In this document: positions 25,375 through 34,197 of the stretch, piece by piece
How positions within the stretch are numbered: position 1 is the stretch's first letter
Layout: each line of letters starts with the position of its first letter
Assembly (NCBI RefSeq): GCF_007279655.1
Contig: NZ_QKWN01000009.1
Coordinates: 124,001 to 188,000, forward strand
Origin: Robertkochia solimangrovi
GTDB taxonomy: Bacteria; Bacteroidota; Bacteroidia; Flavobacteriales; Flavobacteriaceae
Reading direction: 5' to 3'
DNA length: 64,000 nt
Program-made: the position numbers and the translations under genes
Notes under the pieces: model-generated
Told to the model about the DNA's origin: nothing
Database searches by the model: none
Seen by the model: only the letters and a program-made list of their open reading frames with translations

Positions 25375-26502
25375 ATGATCATAGGAATTGTTTGTTATCC
25401 TACCTTTGGAGGAAGTGGTGTAGTAGCGACTGAATTAGGGATGGCACTTGCGAAACGCGGACATGAGATCCATTTTATCACTTACCATCAACCGGTACGC
25501 CTGGCATTACTCAGTGGAAATATACATTTTCATGAGGTAAATGTGCCTGAATATCCATTATTTCATTATCAACCCTATGAATTGGCGCTTTCGAGTAAGC
25601 TTGTAAATATGGTGAAGCAGTATAATATTGAATTACTGCATGTTCATTATGCGATCCCTCATGCCTATGCGGGATATATGGCTAAAAAAATGCTGGAAGC
25701 TGAAGGGATTCATTTACCTATGGTGACCACTCTGCATGGTACTGATATCACTTTGGTAGGTAACCATCCGTTCTATAAGCCGGCAGTAACCTTTTCGATC
25801 AACCAATCGGATGAAGTTACTTCCGTATCGGAAAGCCTTAAAGAGGATACTTACAGGCATTTTGATATCGATAAAGAGATCCATGTGATTCCAAATTTTA
25901 TCGATATTTCCAAATACAAGAAAGATTTTACCGATTGTCAGCGTGAAATGATGGCAGACCGGGGAGAGCGAATCATTACGCACATAAGTAATTTCAGAAA
26001 GGTGAAGCGTATCCCTGATGTGATTAGAACCTTTTACTCCATTCAAAAAGAAGTCCCTTCCAAGCTCATAATGGTAGGCGAGGGGCCCGAAAAAGAGCGG
26101 GCTGAAGAATTAAGTGATGCTTTGGGAATAGGCAGAAAAGTGATCTTCCTCGGGAATAGTACAGAGATCGATAAGATCCTGAGTTTTTCTGATCTTTTCC
26201 TCCTTCCTTCTGAAACCGAGAGTTTTGGTCTGGCAGCACTGGAAGCTATGGCAAATGGAGTTCCGGTAATTTCCTCCAATGCAGGCGGTATTCCGGAAGT
26301 TAATGTACACGGTTTCAGTGGCTTCCTTAGTGACGTAGGAAACTGTCAGGAGATGGCTGAGAATGCTATTTCGATTCTGAAAGACGGAAAAACGTTGCAA
26401 TTATTTAAAAAACAGGCGTTTGAGCAGGCGAAAAAATTCGACATCAATGAAATTGTGCCTATGTACGAAGAAATCTATCAGAAAACCTTCTCTATTCTTT
26501 AA
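25375..26502 (+). CDS. bshA: N-acetyl-alpha-D-glucosaminyl L-malate synthase BshA
   Basis: A 375-residue GT4 glycosyltransferase, first enzyme of bacillithiol synthesis, joining GlcNAc from UDP-GlcNAc to L-malate. The start MIIGIVCYPTFGGSGVVATELG is diagnostic; HVHYAIPHA, TTLHGTDITLVG and the C-terminal EPESFGL-type loop (PSETESFGLAALEAM) are the donor and acceptor motifs. BshA implies that the organism uses bacillithiol as its low-molecular-weight thiol, with bshB and bshC elsewhere. It has its own promoter-like box after the GH3 fusion gene. Confidence 0.95.
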   Translation: MIIGIVCYPTFGGSGVVATELGMALAKRGHEIHFITYHQPVRLALLSGNIHFHEVNVPEYPLFHYQPYELALSSKLVNMVKQYNIELLHVHYAIPHAYAGYMAKKMLEAEGIHLPMVTTLHGTDITLVGNHPFYKPAVTFSINQSDEVTSVSESLKEDTYRHFDIDKEIHVIPNFIDISKYKKDFTDCQREMMADRGERIITHISNFRKVKRIPDVIRTFYSIQKEVPSKLIMVGEGPEKERAEELSDALGIGRKVIFLGNSTEIDKILSFSDLFLLPSETESFGLAALEAMANGVPVISSNAGGIPEVNVHGFSGFLSDVGNCQEMAENAISILKDGKTLQLFKKQAFEQAKKFDINEIVPMYEEIYQKTFSIL

Positions 26503-26598
26503 GAAATATTCTTATAATTCTTACAAATTTTACTTTAATCCGAATTTTAATTGGAATAAATTACATTTCATCTAAAATTGTTTTCGGATTAACTTTTC

Positions 26599-26632
26599 TT
26601 TGATCGATATTCAATTAAATTATATACATTTA
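26599..26632 (+). promoter_or_regulatory. Possible promoter for the OmpA-family gene
   Basis: TTTG at 26599-26602 and TACATTTA at 26625-26632 (seven of eight bases as TAnnTTTG) are 22 bases apart, within the spacing known for Flavobacterium promoters. The ATG is 78 bases further on. The mismatch at the conserved last G makes this a weak call. Confidence 0.25.
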
Positions 26633-26710
26633 TGTTGAGTTTCAATCTCTTGTACTCTTAAGTATAAGTAACTCAGGTGTAAAGAATTTCACAGCCACAA
26701 AAAACATTAT

Positions 26711-27877
26711 ATGAAAAATCTTTATTTTTACACCTGCTTGCTATGTATTTTTGCCTCAAATTACACCTTACTTGCTCAAAGAGATGATGAAAGCGCCACC
26801 TGGTATTTCGGGATCGGATATAACGTAGTTGATGATTCGGGTCGTGAAGCACGACAATTATTCGACATCAGTAAAAACTGGAATTATGTCTGGTTTCCAT
26901 CCACAGTGACCGCTGGATACATGTTCAACAATGGATTCCGTGTAACGTTTATGGGAAACTATAACCAATACAAAGACGGAAAACAGATCAATCTTAAGGA
27001 TCAGATCGGCGATGAGCCTTTTTGGGCCTTCGACGGGTTGGTTGAATATGGATTGAACATCTTCTACCGGGAAAGAAATCGAAATCTTATTGATCCATTT
27101 CTGAGTGCGGGATTCGGGTATACCTCGAATGACGCAGCGTATGACGGAATGACTTTTGATGCCGGCGGTGGACTCAATCTCTGGATCGACCGTAATTGGG
27201 CGATCAGTATGAGGGCACTCGGTAAATGGGGGATCGGAGATAATAAGAACAACTACAAACATTATTCGATCGGCGTATTGCTGACACCAGACCTGTTTAA
27301 GAGGTGGAGTATGAGAAGGGCTGGAAGAAGGTCTGTCTCTAATTCTACGTCCCAACCGGTTCCGCCGGCGTATGTTCCGGATACAACTCCAGACGAGCCT
27401 GTTGTCGAAGATACTCCGGTTGAAACAGAACCCGCAGTGGTTACTGAACCGGTCGTACCACCCGCACCTACCAAATCTGAAGAAGAACTTCTTTGGGAAG
27501 AAATGGAAGAAGAACTGGGTAGAATCGCTATCGTATATTATGCATTCGATTCATCTTATCTCACTGAAGATGATAAAGCCATTGTAGAAGAACTCGTAGA
27601 ATTTATGAATAAATATCCACGTGCTAAACTAGATATTCAGGCACATGCCGATTCACGTGGATCTGCTGATTATAATATGTGGTTATCACAGAAACGAGGT
27701 AAACGTATCGTTGATTACATCGTCTCTAAAGGGATCGATGAAAAACGCCTGACTTACACGGGATTCGGAGAAACTCAGTTGGTGAATCGTTGTGCAGACG
27801 GAGTACCTTGTAGTGCCGAAGAACAAAGACAGAACAGACGTACAAAATATGTGCTGATACGACTGGTAAATGAATAG
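26711..27877 (+). CDS. OmpA family outer-membrane protein
   Basis: A 388-residue protein with a signal peptide (ending SNYTLLAQ), an N-terminal beta-barrel-like part (about 25-200, alternating aromatic strands), a Pro/Thr/Glu-rich linker (about 212-255) and a C-terminal OmpA/MotB peptidoglycan-binding domain (about 265-385). LDIQAHADSRGSADYNMWLSQKR and RQNRRTKYVL are the peptidoglycan-binding signatures. It should tie the outer membrane to the cell wall. CADGVPCSAEEQ adds a cysteine pair typical of Bacteroidota OmpA proteins. A strong terminator follows. Confidence 0.93.
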   Translation: MKNLYFYTCLLCIFASNYTLLAQRDDESATWYFGIGYNVVDDSGREARQLFDISKNWNYVWFPSTVTAGYMFNNGFRVTFMGNYNQYKDGKQINLKDQIGDEPFWAFDGLVEYGLNIFYRERNRNLIDPFLSAGFGYTSNDAAYDGMTFDAGGGLNLWIDRNWAISMRALGKWGIGDNKNNYKHYSIGVLLTPDLFKRWSMRRAGRRSVSNSTSQPVPPAYVPDTTPDEPVVEDTPVETEPAVVTEPVVPPAPTKSEEELLWEEMEEELGRIAIVYYAFDSSYLTEDDKAIVEELVEFMNKYPRAKLDIQAHADSRGSADYNMWLSQKRGKRIVDYIVSKGIDEKRLTYTGFGETQLVNRCADGVPCSAEEQRQNRRTKYVLIRLVNE

Positions 27878-27901
27878 AAAATATCGATCGATATAACTAA
27901 A

Positions 27902-27931
27902 AAAGAGCGGGATGTATTTATCCCGCTCTTT
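27902..27931 (+). terminator. Strong intrinsic terminator after the OmpA-family gene
   Basis: A perfect 12 bp stem, AAAGAGCGGGAT / ATCCCGCTCTTT, around a 6-base loop, with T-rich sequence following. The stem begins with A's and ends with T's, so it should work on both strands. It marks the left boundary of the accessory island. Confidence 0.9.
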
Positions 27932-28140
27932 CTATTTTATTTCGATTCAACATCCTGATAATCAGTATATTGAATTTAGAGTAGTAGCGTGGTGTATTTT
28001 TAAGTTCTGGATTTGGACAGGTGAATTTTAAACGCTGTGAAGGATAATTTCTATATGCTTTTTAAATAACGAAAAAACTGTCCTTTTAAAGTATTTTTTT
28101 GGTGGGTATATAGGTCTTGGGTACTTTAACTTAGTTTTAT

Positions 28141-28168
28141 TTGTACCCCTTAAATGTTGATACCTTTT
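28141..28168 (+). promoter_or_regulatory. Candidate promoter of the carbamoyltransferase gene with overlapping inverted repeat
   Basis: TTG at 28141-28143 and TACCTTTT at 28161-28168 (seven of eight bases as TAnnTTTG) are 17 bases apart. The right arm of the GGGTAC/GTACCC inverted repeat overlaps the TTG, so a bound regulator could block or recruit polymerase there. The transcript would start about 138 nt before the ATG. Confidence 0.4.
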
Positions 28169-28311
28169 AATTTTTTATACTTCGCAAAAGAAGTTAAAAA
28201 TCTATCGTTATATTCCCGGAGCTTCGGAGAATTTCACTGGGACGGTATTACTGTTTCACAAGCGGAGCATTTATTTCCTTTTTACATAATCAATCCAACA
28301 AATTTAAAGCT

Positions 28312-30024
28312 ATGGTTATTCTAGGCCTGAATTATTATTTTCATGATTCAACTGCATGCATCGTTGTAGATGGTAAATTGATTGCCGCAATGGAAGAAGA
28401 GCGGTTGAACAGGGATAAACATACGGATATGTTTCCGGAAAAGGCTATCGAGAAATGTCTCGAATTGGCCGGTTTGGGGTTTGAAGATATCGACCATATT
28501 GCAGTCTCGATAAAACCTTCTACACATATGTTCAAAAAGATCACCTATGTGATGAAGAATCCCAAAACCTTCGTTCCTTTTGTGGGGCACCATATTGTTA
28601 ATGCCTATGCCAAGCAACGTAGGTTTAGGCTGTGGTATCAAAGAAAATGGAAAAAGTATACAGGACCAAAAGTTCATTTTTTTGAGCATCACCTGACGCA
28701 TGTTGCCGGTACTTTTTATGTTTCTCCTTATAAGGAAGCAGCTTTGCTGGGTATCGATGGTTCCGGAGAATGGGGTACAACCTGGCTGGGTCATGGTATC
28801 GGTAACGATATAAAGAAGTTTGGTGAAAGTTTCTTTCCAAACTCTTTAGGTTCCTTTTACGAAACTATTACACAGTTCTGTGGTTTTAAACCCAACTATG
28901 ATGAAGGAAAGACCATGGGATTAGCACCTATGGGTGACCCGGATGTTTTTCTGGATGAAGTCAGGAAAATGGTACGTATAAATAAATCCGGAGAGGTATG
29001 GATCGATCAGACTTATTTTAACTATAAATATCTCATAAAGGAACGCTACTCTGCCAAGTTTATCGAAAAATTTGGAGAACCCAGGGCACCCGGTGCTCCT
29101 TTCCGTGAAAACCATATCAATCTTGCTGCCTCCTTTCAAAAGGTACTGGAAGAATCAGTACTTAAGATCTGCGATATCCTTCATGAACGTACAAAATGTG
29201 ATTATCTCGTAATTGCCGGAGGGGTCTCTCTCAACAGTGTTATGAATGGACGGATTGTACGGGAGAGCAAATTCAAGGATGTATATGTAATGCCGGCTGC
29301 CGGAGATAACGGTACAGCGATCGGTGCAGCTTTCTATCTTTACAACGGTCTTTTAAAACAGGAACGGATCTGTATACACGATAATCCTTACCTAAGTACC
29401 TATTATACTAATGATCAGATAGGAAAGGCAATTGCCGGTGCTAAATTACAAGCGGATTATTATGAGGATATTACTGAAAAGGCAGCCGATCTGCTTGCTG
29501 AAGGAAAGATCATAGGATGGTTTCAGGGTCCCATGGAAATCGGTCCTCGTGCGTTAGGCAGTAGAAGTATTCTTGCAAATCCGGCTTATCCAGATATGAA
29601 GGATAAGATCAATGCTGAAGTGAAGTTCCGCGAAGCCTACCGACCTTTTGCACCATCAGCGCTTTTGGAATCGTATAAGGAATTCTTTGACCTTGAAGTG
29701 GAGTCTCCGTTTATGCTGAAAGTATGTAATGTAAGAAAAGAAAAACAAGAGGTAATCCCTGCTGTGACTCATGTCGATGGTAGTGCACGATTGCAAACGG
29801 TACGGAAAGAACAGCATCCGATATATCATGAGCTAATTCGCAAGCTTGGCAATAAGACCGGGGTGCCTGTTGTGCTTAATACTAGCTTTAATATTCAGGG
29901 TGAACCAGTGGTAGAGTCACCTCAGGATGCTTTACGATGTTTCTTTTCTACCGGTCTGGACTATCTTGTTATTGGTAATTATGTTTTGAGTAAAGAGGGT
30001 TCAGCTGGGAAGACGGGAATTTAG
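28312..30024 (+). CDS. NodU/CmcH-family O-carbamoyltransferase
   Basis: A 570-residue enzyme with an N-terminal Kae1-like domain (about 1-360) and a C-terminal carbamoyltransferase domain (about 375-565). ILGLNYYFHDSTACIV starts the family, FEHHLTHVAGTFY holds the metal-binding histidines, VIAGGVSLNSVMNG the nucleotide site, and GPMEIGPRALGSRSILANP the C-terminal signature. These enzymes make carbamoyl-adenylate from carbamoyl phosphate and ATP and carbamoylate a sugar or natural-product hydroxyl. It is the only plus-strand gene of the island and its last 24 bases overlap the end of the ACP gene. A surface-glycan substrate is inferred from the neighbours. Confidence 0.92.
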   Translation: MVILGLNYYFHDSTACIVVDGKLIAAMEEERLNRDKHTDMFPEKAIEKCLELAGLGFEDIDHIAVSIKPSTHMFKKITYVMKNPKTFVPFVGHHIVNAYAKQRRFRLWYQRKWKKYTGPKVHFFEHHLTHVAGTFYVSPYKEAALLGIDGSGEWGTTWLGHGIGNDIKKFGESFFPNSLGSFYETITQFCGFKPNYDEGKTMGLAPMGDPDVFLDEVRKMVRINKSGEVWIDQTYFNYKYLIKERYSAKFIEKFGEPRAPGAPFRENHINLAASFQKVLEESVLKICDILHERTKCDYLVIAGGVSLNSVMNGRIVRESKFKDVYVMPAAGDNGTAIGAAFYLYNGLLKQERICIHDNPYLSTYYTNDQIGKAIAGAKLQADYYEDITEKAADLLAEGKIIGWFQGPMEIGPRALGSRSILANPAYPDMKDKINAEVKFREAYRPFAPSALLESYKEFFDLEVESPFMLKVCNVRKEKQEVIPAVTHVDGSARLQTVRKEQHPIYHELIRKLGNKTGVPVVLNTSFNIQGEPVVESPQDALRCFFSTGLDYLVIGNYVLSKEGSAGKTGI

Positions 30025-30240
30025 AGATTCGATAATGTCTCCAACGTTTTTCCATTGCGCGACCTCACTGGTTTCAAATTTGACATTGAATTCATTCTCG
30101 ATCTCGACCACCAGATAGATATGATTCAGTGAATCCCAGGTATCGATGTCTGCTGCTACGGTTTCCGGACTGATCGAAATGCTTTCATCTTCAAAAACGT
30201 CTTTAAATACCTGATTTAATTTTTCGATGATTTCACTCAT
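30001..30240 (-). CDS. Acyl carrier protein
   Basis: A 79-residue carrier protein; the phosphopantetheine attachment site is Ser37 in DTWDSLNHIYLV. It is acidic and helical and differs from fatty-acid AcpP (DSLD/E motif), which suggests a dedicated role. Its ATG overlaps the TGA of the FkbH-type gene (ATGA, 4 bases), implying translational coupling and matched amounts. It is the natural acceptor for the glyceryl group loaded by that enzyme. It converges with and overlaps the carbamoyltransferase gene tail by 24 bases. Confidence 0.92.
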   Translation of the reverse strand: MSEIIEKLNQVFKDVFEDESISISPETVAADIDTWDSLNHIYLVVEIENEFNVKFETSEVAQWKNVGDIIESLNSRLPS

Positions 30241-31961
30241 TGGATAAAATGTTTTTGGATGACAAAATCTTTGATTTCTCCTTTGAATATACCTTTTTCA
30301 ACGGGGGTCAGTCCTACTTTTAAAAGTAGCTCTGCAACCATTTTGTTTTTTGCTGTAGGAATATATTCACCCGAAAGATACCGAATTTTTAGTCGTTTAA
30401 GATCCTTTGATATATTTTCAAGAACAAAATCTTCGACACCTCTTTTCAATACCCTGCAACTCATTATCCAGGTATCGATAAAAGCCTCTTCCGGAGATAC
30501 AAGCTTTAGTACCAAAACAGAGATGAGTCCGTAATCTCCGAATTTATCGCTTAATTTAACGGTATAGGTTATATACCCGGGGCTATTTGCTATGGCCGTG
30601 ATCTCCTGTTCCGTATAGCGTATCGTTCTAAGGTTGTATTGATTTGAACGTTGTGTTAATTGTGCGATGCGAGGAATATCCTGAGAGTTGAAGGCAGAAA
30701 TGTCACCTTTCATGGTTAATGACTCTAAATAATCGTCGATACTTGAATATTTGATCTGAAGGGATCTTCGTTCCGCCTCTTCCTGATATTGACGGGTACG
30801 GTCTTTATCCTTTTCAGAATAACTCGCTATATCGAAAAGATCCAATTGCTGAAGAAACGGCAGGTAGAAAGCAGGGTCTGCAGGTAACTCAGGCACCGTT
30901 ATATTTGGATGTCGCTGGCGAACGATCTCTCTTTCTGCAGGATTATCATCTAAAAAAACCATGGAGTCAAACCCTATGTTCAACACTTCCTGAATGTGGG
31001 TGATATTATCAGCCTTATTGTTCCAGTTAGCAACGAAAACAGCGATATCTTCCAATTGCAGTAGCATGTTATGATTTTTAAGAAAAGCTTCCTTTGCTAT
31101 TTGTTCATCATTTTTGCTACAAACTGCAAGAATGATTCCACGTTCTTTCAACGATTTGATCCATTGTTGTAATCGCGTATAAGCTTTACCGATACCGAGA
31201 TCTCCGATCTGTATATTCTCAGGTCCGTCATCACCGATAATACCACCCCATAAGGTATTATCCAGATCCAGTATAAGACATTTTTTTAGCTTTCCTTTCA
31301 TCGCTCCGATAAAGGAAGTAGCAGTCTTTGCCATGTCAAATTGGGTTTCCAGTGTATAAGGCAGATCGCTACTCAATAACAGGGAGGCATCCCGATAGGG
31401 GTTATTTCGAAAAAGGATTTTTTGAATATCCAATACAAAAAAGCCAGTATATTTTGCAGTCAGTTCCATCAATCCGGAATTTAACAGATAAAATTGCCGG
31501 AGTAAACTTTGGTCGGTTTTACTAAAATAATTTCCAAATCCGTTATCATCGTAAAGTTCAAAGGTGAACATCATAATTTTAGCAACCGGATTATGTGTAT
31601 TGATCAGTTGAATACGCCTTTCGATCACTTCCAGAAAGTGATCCGCCAGTGTTGCTTTGGCCTCTGTGCTCATCGCATAGCTTTTATCTGCTATTTTCAG
31701 GGCACTTTCGAGAATGATGATTATTTCCGATTTCGCTTTATAAATTCCAGAATCAGGATCCAGTAATTCTATATCTGTCTGATCATATGCCCCTTCATGA
31801 ATTTCCGGATTGTATCCGGATAGTATCAACAGGTTTCTTATATGATCTTTAAAAAAATGCGTGGTATAATTCCCAAGGATTCCAACAGAAACCGGGATGT
31901 TAAGAGAAGTGTCCTTTTTCTTAGCCAATTTACGGGCTGTCATATAGTTCATAGTGTCCAT
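30237..31961 (-). CDS. FkbH-type HAD-IIIC enzyme (candidate glyceryl-ACP synthase)
   Basis: A 574-residue protein in three parts: an N-terminal region (about 20-220) like the N-domain of large FkbH proteins, a HAD-IIIC domain (about 225-390) with LDLDNTLWGG (Asp232/Asp234), CSKND and VFLDDNPAER, and a C-terminal GNAT-like part (about 400-570). FkbH-family enzymes take D-1,3-bisphosphoglycerate, remove phosphate and load the glyceryl unit onto an ACP thiol for polyketide or tetronate assembly. Here no polyketide or peptide synthase is present; the partner ACP is encoded immediately after it with a 4-base overlap. It starts 14 bp after a GNAT-like gene. Confidence 0.88.
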   Translation of the reverse strand: MDTMNYMTARKLAKKKDTSLNIPVSVGILGNYTTHFFKDHIRNLLILSGYNPEIHEGAYDQTDIELLDPDSGIYKAKSEIIIILESALKIADKSYAMSTEAKATLADHFLEVIERRIQLINTHNPVAKIMMFTFELYDDNGFGNYFSKTDQSLLRQFYLLNSGLMELTAKYTGFFVLDIQKILFRNNPYRDASLLLSSDLPYTLETQFDMAKTATSFIGAMKGKLKKCLILDLDNTLWGGIIGDDGPENIQIGDLGIGKAYTRLQQWIKSLKERGIILAVCSKNDEQIAKEAFLKNHNMLLQLEDIAVFVANWNNKADNITHIQEVLNIGFDSMVFLDDNPAEREIVRQRHPNITVPELPADPAFYLPFLQQLDLFDIASYSEKDKDRTRQYQEEAERRSLQIKYSSIDDYLESLTMKGDISAFNSQDIPRIAQLTQRSNQYNLRTIRYTEQEITAIANSPGYITYTVKLSDKFGDYGLISVLVLKLVSPEEAFIDTWIMSCRVLKRGVEDFVLENISKDLKRLKIRYLSGEYIPTAKNKMVAELLLKVGLTPVEKGIFKGEIKDFVIQKHFIQ

Positions 31962-31975
31962 TACCTTTCTCTACT

Positions 31976-33037
31976 TTATCGTCCGTCACCGTCTCTAAGC
32001 ACGAATTCGTGTTGCTCCAGATGAACATCTTTATAGGCTACCAGTGACTTTTCATTCTTATGCGCAAGAATGATCGGATTTAAGGTTGCTAATATTCCTG
32101 CAAGGTTATCATTGGTGGTGATCAATCTGGTACATTTATGCTGATAATATTTAAGCATTAGCGCATTTGCGATGATCTCAGTATTTTCAGGCTCATACAA
32201 GGCAAGTTTTACCGATAGGGTAGTTCCCGTAATAACATAACAAAGAAATCCTTTGATATGATTATCAAGGGTTACAAATGCTGCGGTGATTTGATGTTTC
32301 GATGATGCGTTTATATTGATTTCCGGATATTGTCTTGGGTCCATTAACCAGTTCAGATATGTAGCGTCTTTTACAACGAAGTCATCATTCATAAGGTTTT
32401 TGATATAACCTATGTTCTGATCATCAAAGCCCGCCACCGGAAGAAATCCTATGCCTGAAGAACGGTTCTTATTGACCTTTTTACCATATTGATCTCTAAG
32501 ATGTAGGGCAGTAGCATTAGCAAACCGCAATGGATATTTCATAAAGTCCGGTAACGAATAACGGTCCATCACCAGCTCTTCTGGTATTCTTGTGAAAATG
32601 GTATAGATACTTCTGGGTCTGAGTTTTTTGAACAGTCTTTCATTTGCATAGAACTTTTCTGTAACCTTTGTATAACTACCCACTAAAATTTGACCATTCA
32701 GTCGTTTAATGGCTTCAAAATAGATCAGGGATCCCATTTTATCCGCATTCGAGTCTTTATCAGAAATAGGGAAGGACTCCCAATTGCGCAGCCAGTATTT
32801 TTTTTCAATCGTTGACTTACCTGTCCTTACAACGGCAGGAATCACCTCAATTTGACTAACGATACGGTCGTTCTCCAATGCGAGGATCGCTATAATATCA
32901 GCATCATCCGCATATGGATTATCGGTTAACCAATAACCGCGCTCCAATGAAAACGGTGGTTTGCCGCTTTTCCATAAAGTTCTGTTATCCAGTGATGTGC
33001 GGAGTTCTGATCTGTCTAAGGCGATAATATTGACCAA
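31976..33037 (-). CDS. GNAT-like acyltransferase-family protein of unknown function
   Basis: A 353-residue protein. IAILALENDRIVSQIEVIPAVV and the later TAAFVTLDNHIKGFLCYVITG look like the central strands of two GNAT folds, the pattern of double-GNAT/FemAB-like proteins, but the acetyl-CoA loop is not clear. The start is TTG (TTG GTC AAT ATT); no suitable ATG precedes the conserved region. It is the first gene of the GNAT-fkbH-acp unit, preceded by a 214 bp gap. A role in modifying the island's product is inferred from position only. Confidence 0.55.
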   Translation of the reverse strand: MVNIIALDRSELRTSLDNRTLWKSGKPPFSLERGYWLTDNPYADDADIIAILALENDRIVSQIEVIPAVVRTGKSTIEKKYWLRNWESFPISDKDSNADKMGSLIYFEAIKRLNGQILVGSYTKVTEKFYANERLFKKLRPRSIYTIFTRIPEELVMDRYSLPDFMKYPLRFANATALHLRDQYGKKVNKNRSSGIGFLPVAGFDDQNIGYIKNLMNDDFVVKDATYLNWLMDPRQYPEININASSKHQITAAFVTLDNHIKGFLCYVITGTTLSVKLALYEPENTEIIANALMLKYYQHKCTRLITTNDNLAGILATLNPIILAHKNEKSLVAYKDVHLEQHEFVLRDGDGR

Positions 33038-33251
33038 TATGATATCGTTTAAAACCTTAAGTTAATAATTAGATTTTAAAAGAGGATTTATTTTTTGTTG
33101 ACTCTGAAATAATTTCGGTTAAGTACCATGTTACAATAAAACGAGTAGCTGTAAAACCGTTGTAATTAAGATGTAAATAATTCTGAGTACTTATTACTGC
33201 TGCTTATTGATTTTTTTAGTTTCCTCCTTTACCTAAACTGCTTATGACTGA

Positions 33252-34196
33252 CTAATCTGATTTTTTGGAATTAATATATTCAGAAATACACCTTGCAATG
33301 ATCTTTCGTCCATTTTCATTCCAGTGCTGATCATAGATTAGGGTTACGGGCTTCTCAGATTGTGCAAATGCACCCGAATAGTCTATAACAGGATAACCTT
33401 TAGATTTTAACAGGGAGACGATCTCCGGGGCACAATGCTCACCATCGATAAGGAAGGCGGTCTTTTGTGCCGGAGGGGGAAATTTAGTGAACAGGGATTC
33501 GATATTTCTAAGGTAGGAAGCGATCTTTTCGGAATCAGAAATTTCATCGTGAACCTCCGTATGGCCCGAACTTCTGATGCTGAGTATCGCTTCTTTTATC
33601 GGATCCACCAAACCTATTGCGGAGGCATAAGACAATAATTTTATTTCATCCCGAATCTTAAAGAGAGGAGAGTTAAGCATATTGACCCGATCCTGGTTGG
33701 GTTCGTAATCATCCCGGTACAGATCATCCGGGTAATGTACATAGATGATCACATCATCGATAGCCTTGAAAATTGAATCATAAGCATGTATTAGATATAA
33801 TTGGTCGGCAAGGTCATATCCTGCGTAACCGAATTCAAATACTTTATATTGCGGCAACTGATCTTCTATTTTTTTTCCGATAGAGTTTGTATAATCGATA
33901 TGAAATCCTTGTATGAAAGAATCTCCGATCAACGCGATTTCTTTATCAGTATCCGTAGGAATAAATTCCCTGAATGAATTATAGCCAAATTTATTGATAT
34001 GAAATCTTGCATGATTCTGAATTCGATTGCCTGTAACAGAAATTCCTTCATTTCCCGGTATACGTTTTTCCACTCCAGCTTCGTCGATAAATCTGGGAGG
34101 GTCTTCATCATAAAGATGTAAGATTCGAACTAATCCCTCCAGTATCAGAAGAATTAGTACTACATAGGCGATTGATTTTATTATGAACTTTTTCAT
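33252..34196 (-). CDS. Membrane-anchored SGNH/GDSL-like protein, MBOAT partner
   Basis: A 314-residue protein with an N-terminal transmembrane anchor (about 4-26) and an extracytoplasmic SGNH-type domain. ALIGDSFIQG holds the putative nucleophile Ser93, and YDQHWNENG near the C-terminus supplies Asp289 and His291. DltD, AlgJ/AlgX and PatB are comparable partners that take an acyl group from an MBOAT channel and place it on an extracellular polymer. The gene starts 1 bp after the MBOAT stop, so the two are translated together. I assign function by fold motifs and context, not by a recognised family name. Confidence 0.72.
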   Translation of the reverse strand: MKKFIIKSIAYVVLILLILEGLVRILHLYDEDPPRFIDEAGVEKRIPGNEGISVTGNRIQNHARFHINKFGYNSFREFIPTDTDKEIALIGDSFIQGFHIDYTNSIGKKIEDQLPQYKVFEFGYAGYDLADQLYLIHAYDSIFKAIDDVIIYVHYPDDLYRDDYEPNQDRVNMLNSPLFKIRDEIKLLSYASAIGLVDPIKEAILSIRSSGHTEVHDEISDSEKIASYLRNIESLFTKFPPPAQKTAFLIDGEHCAPEIVSLLKSKGYPVIDYSGAFAQSEKPVTLIYDQHWNENGRKIIARCISEYINSKKSD

Positions 34197-34197
34197 G

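Larger units (their letters stand above)
27878..28311. other. Gene-free 434 bp gap: terminator, then a long upstream region for the carbamoyltransferase gene
   Basis: The first part carries a 14 bp palindrome ATATCGATCGATAT (27881-27894) and the ompA terminator. The remainder is AT-rich, with no reading frame worth calling. It includes an inverted repeat GGGTAC...GTACCC (28119-28124 and 28143-28148) and a promoter-like pair (28141-28168). The rest, about 140 bp, would be an untranslated leader in which I see no clear structure. Confidence 0.6.
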
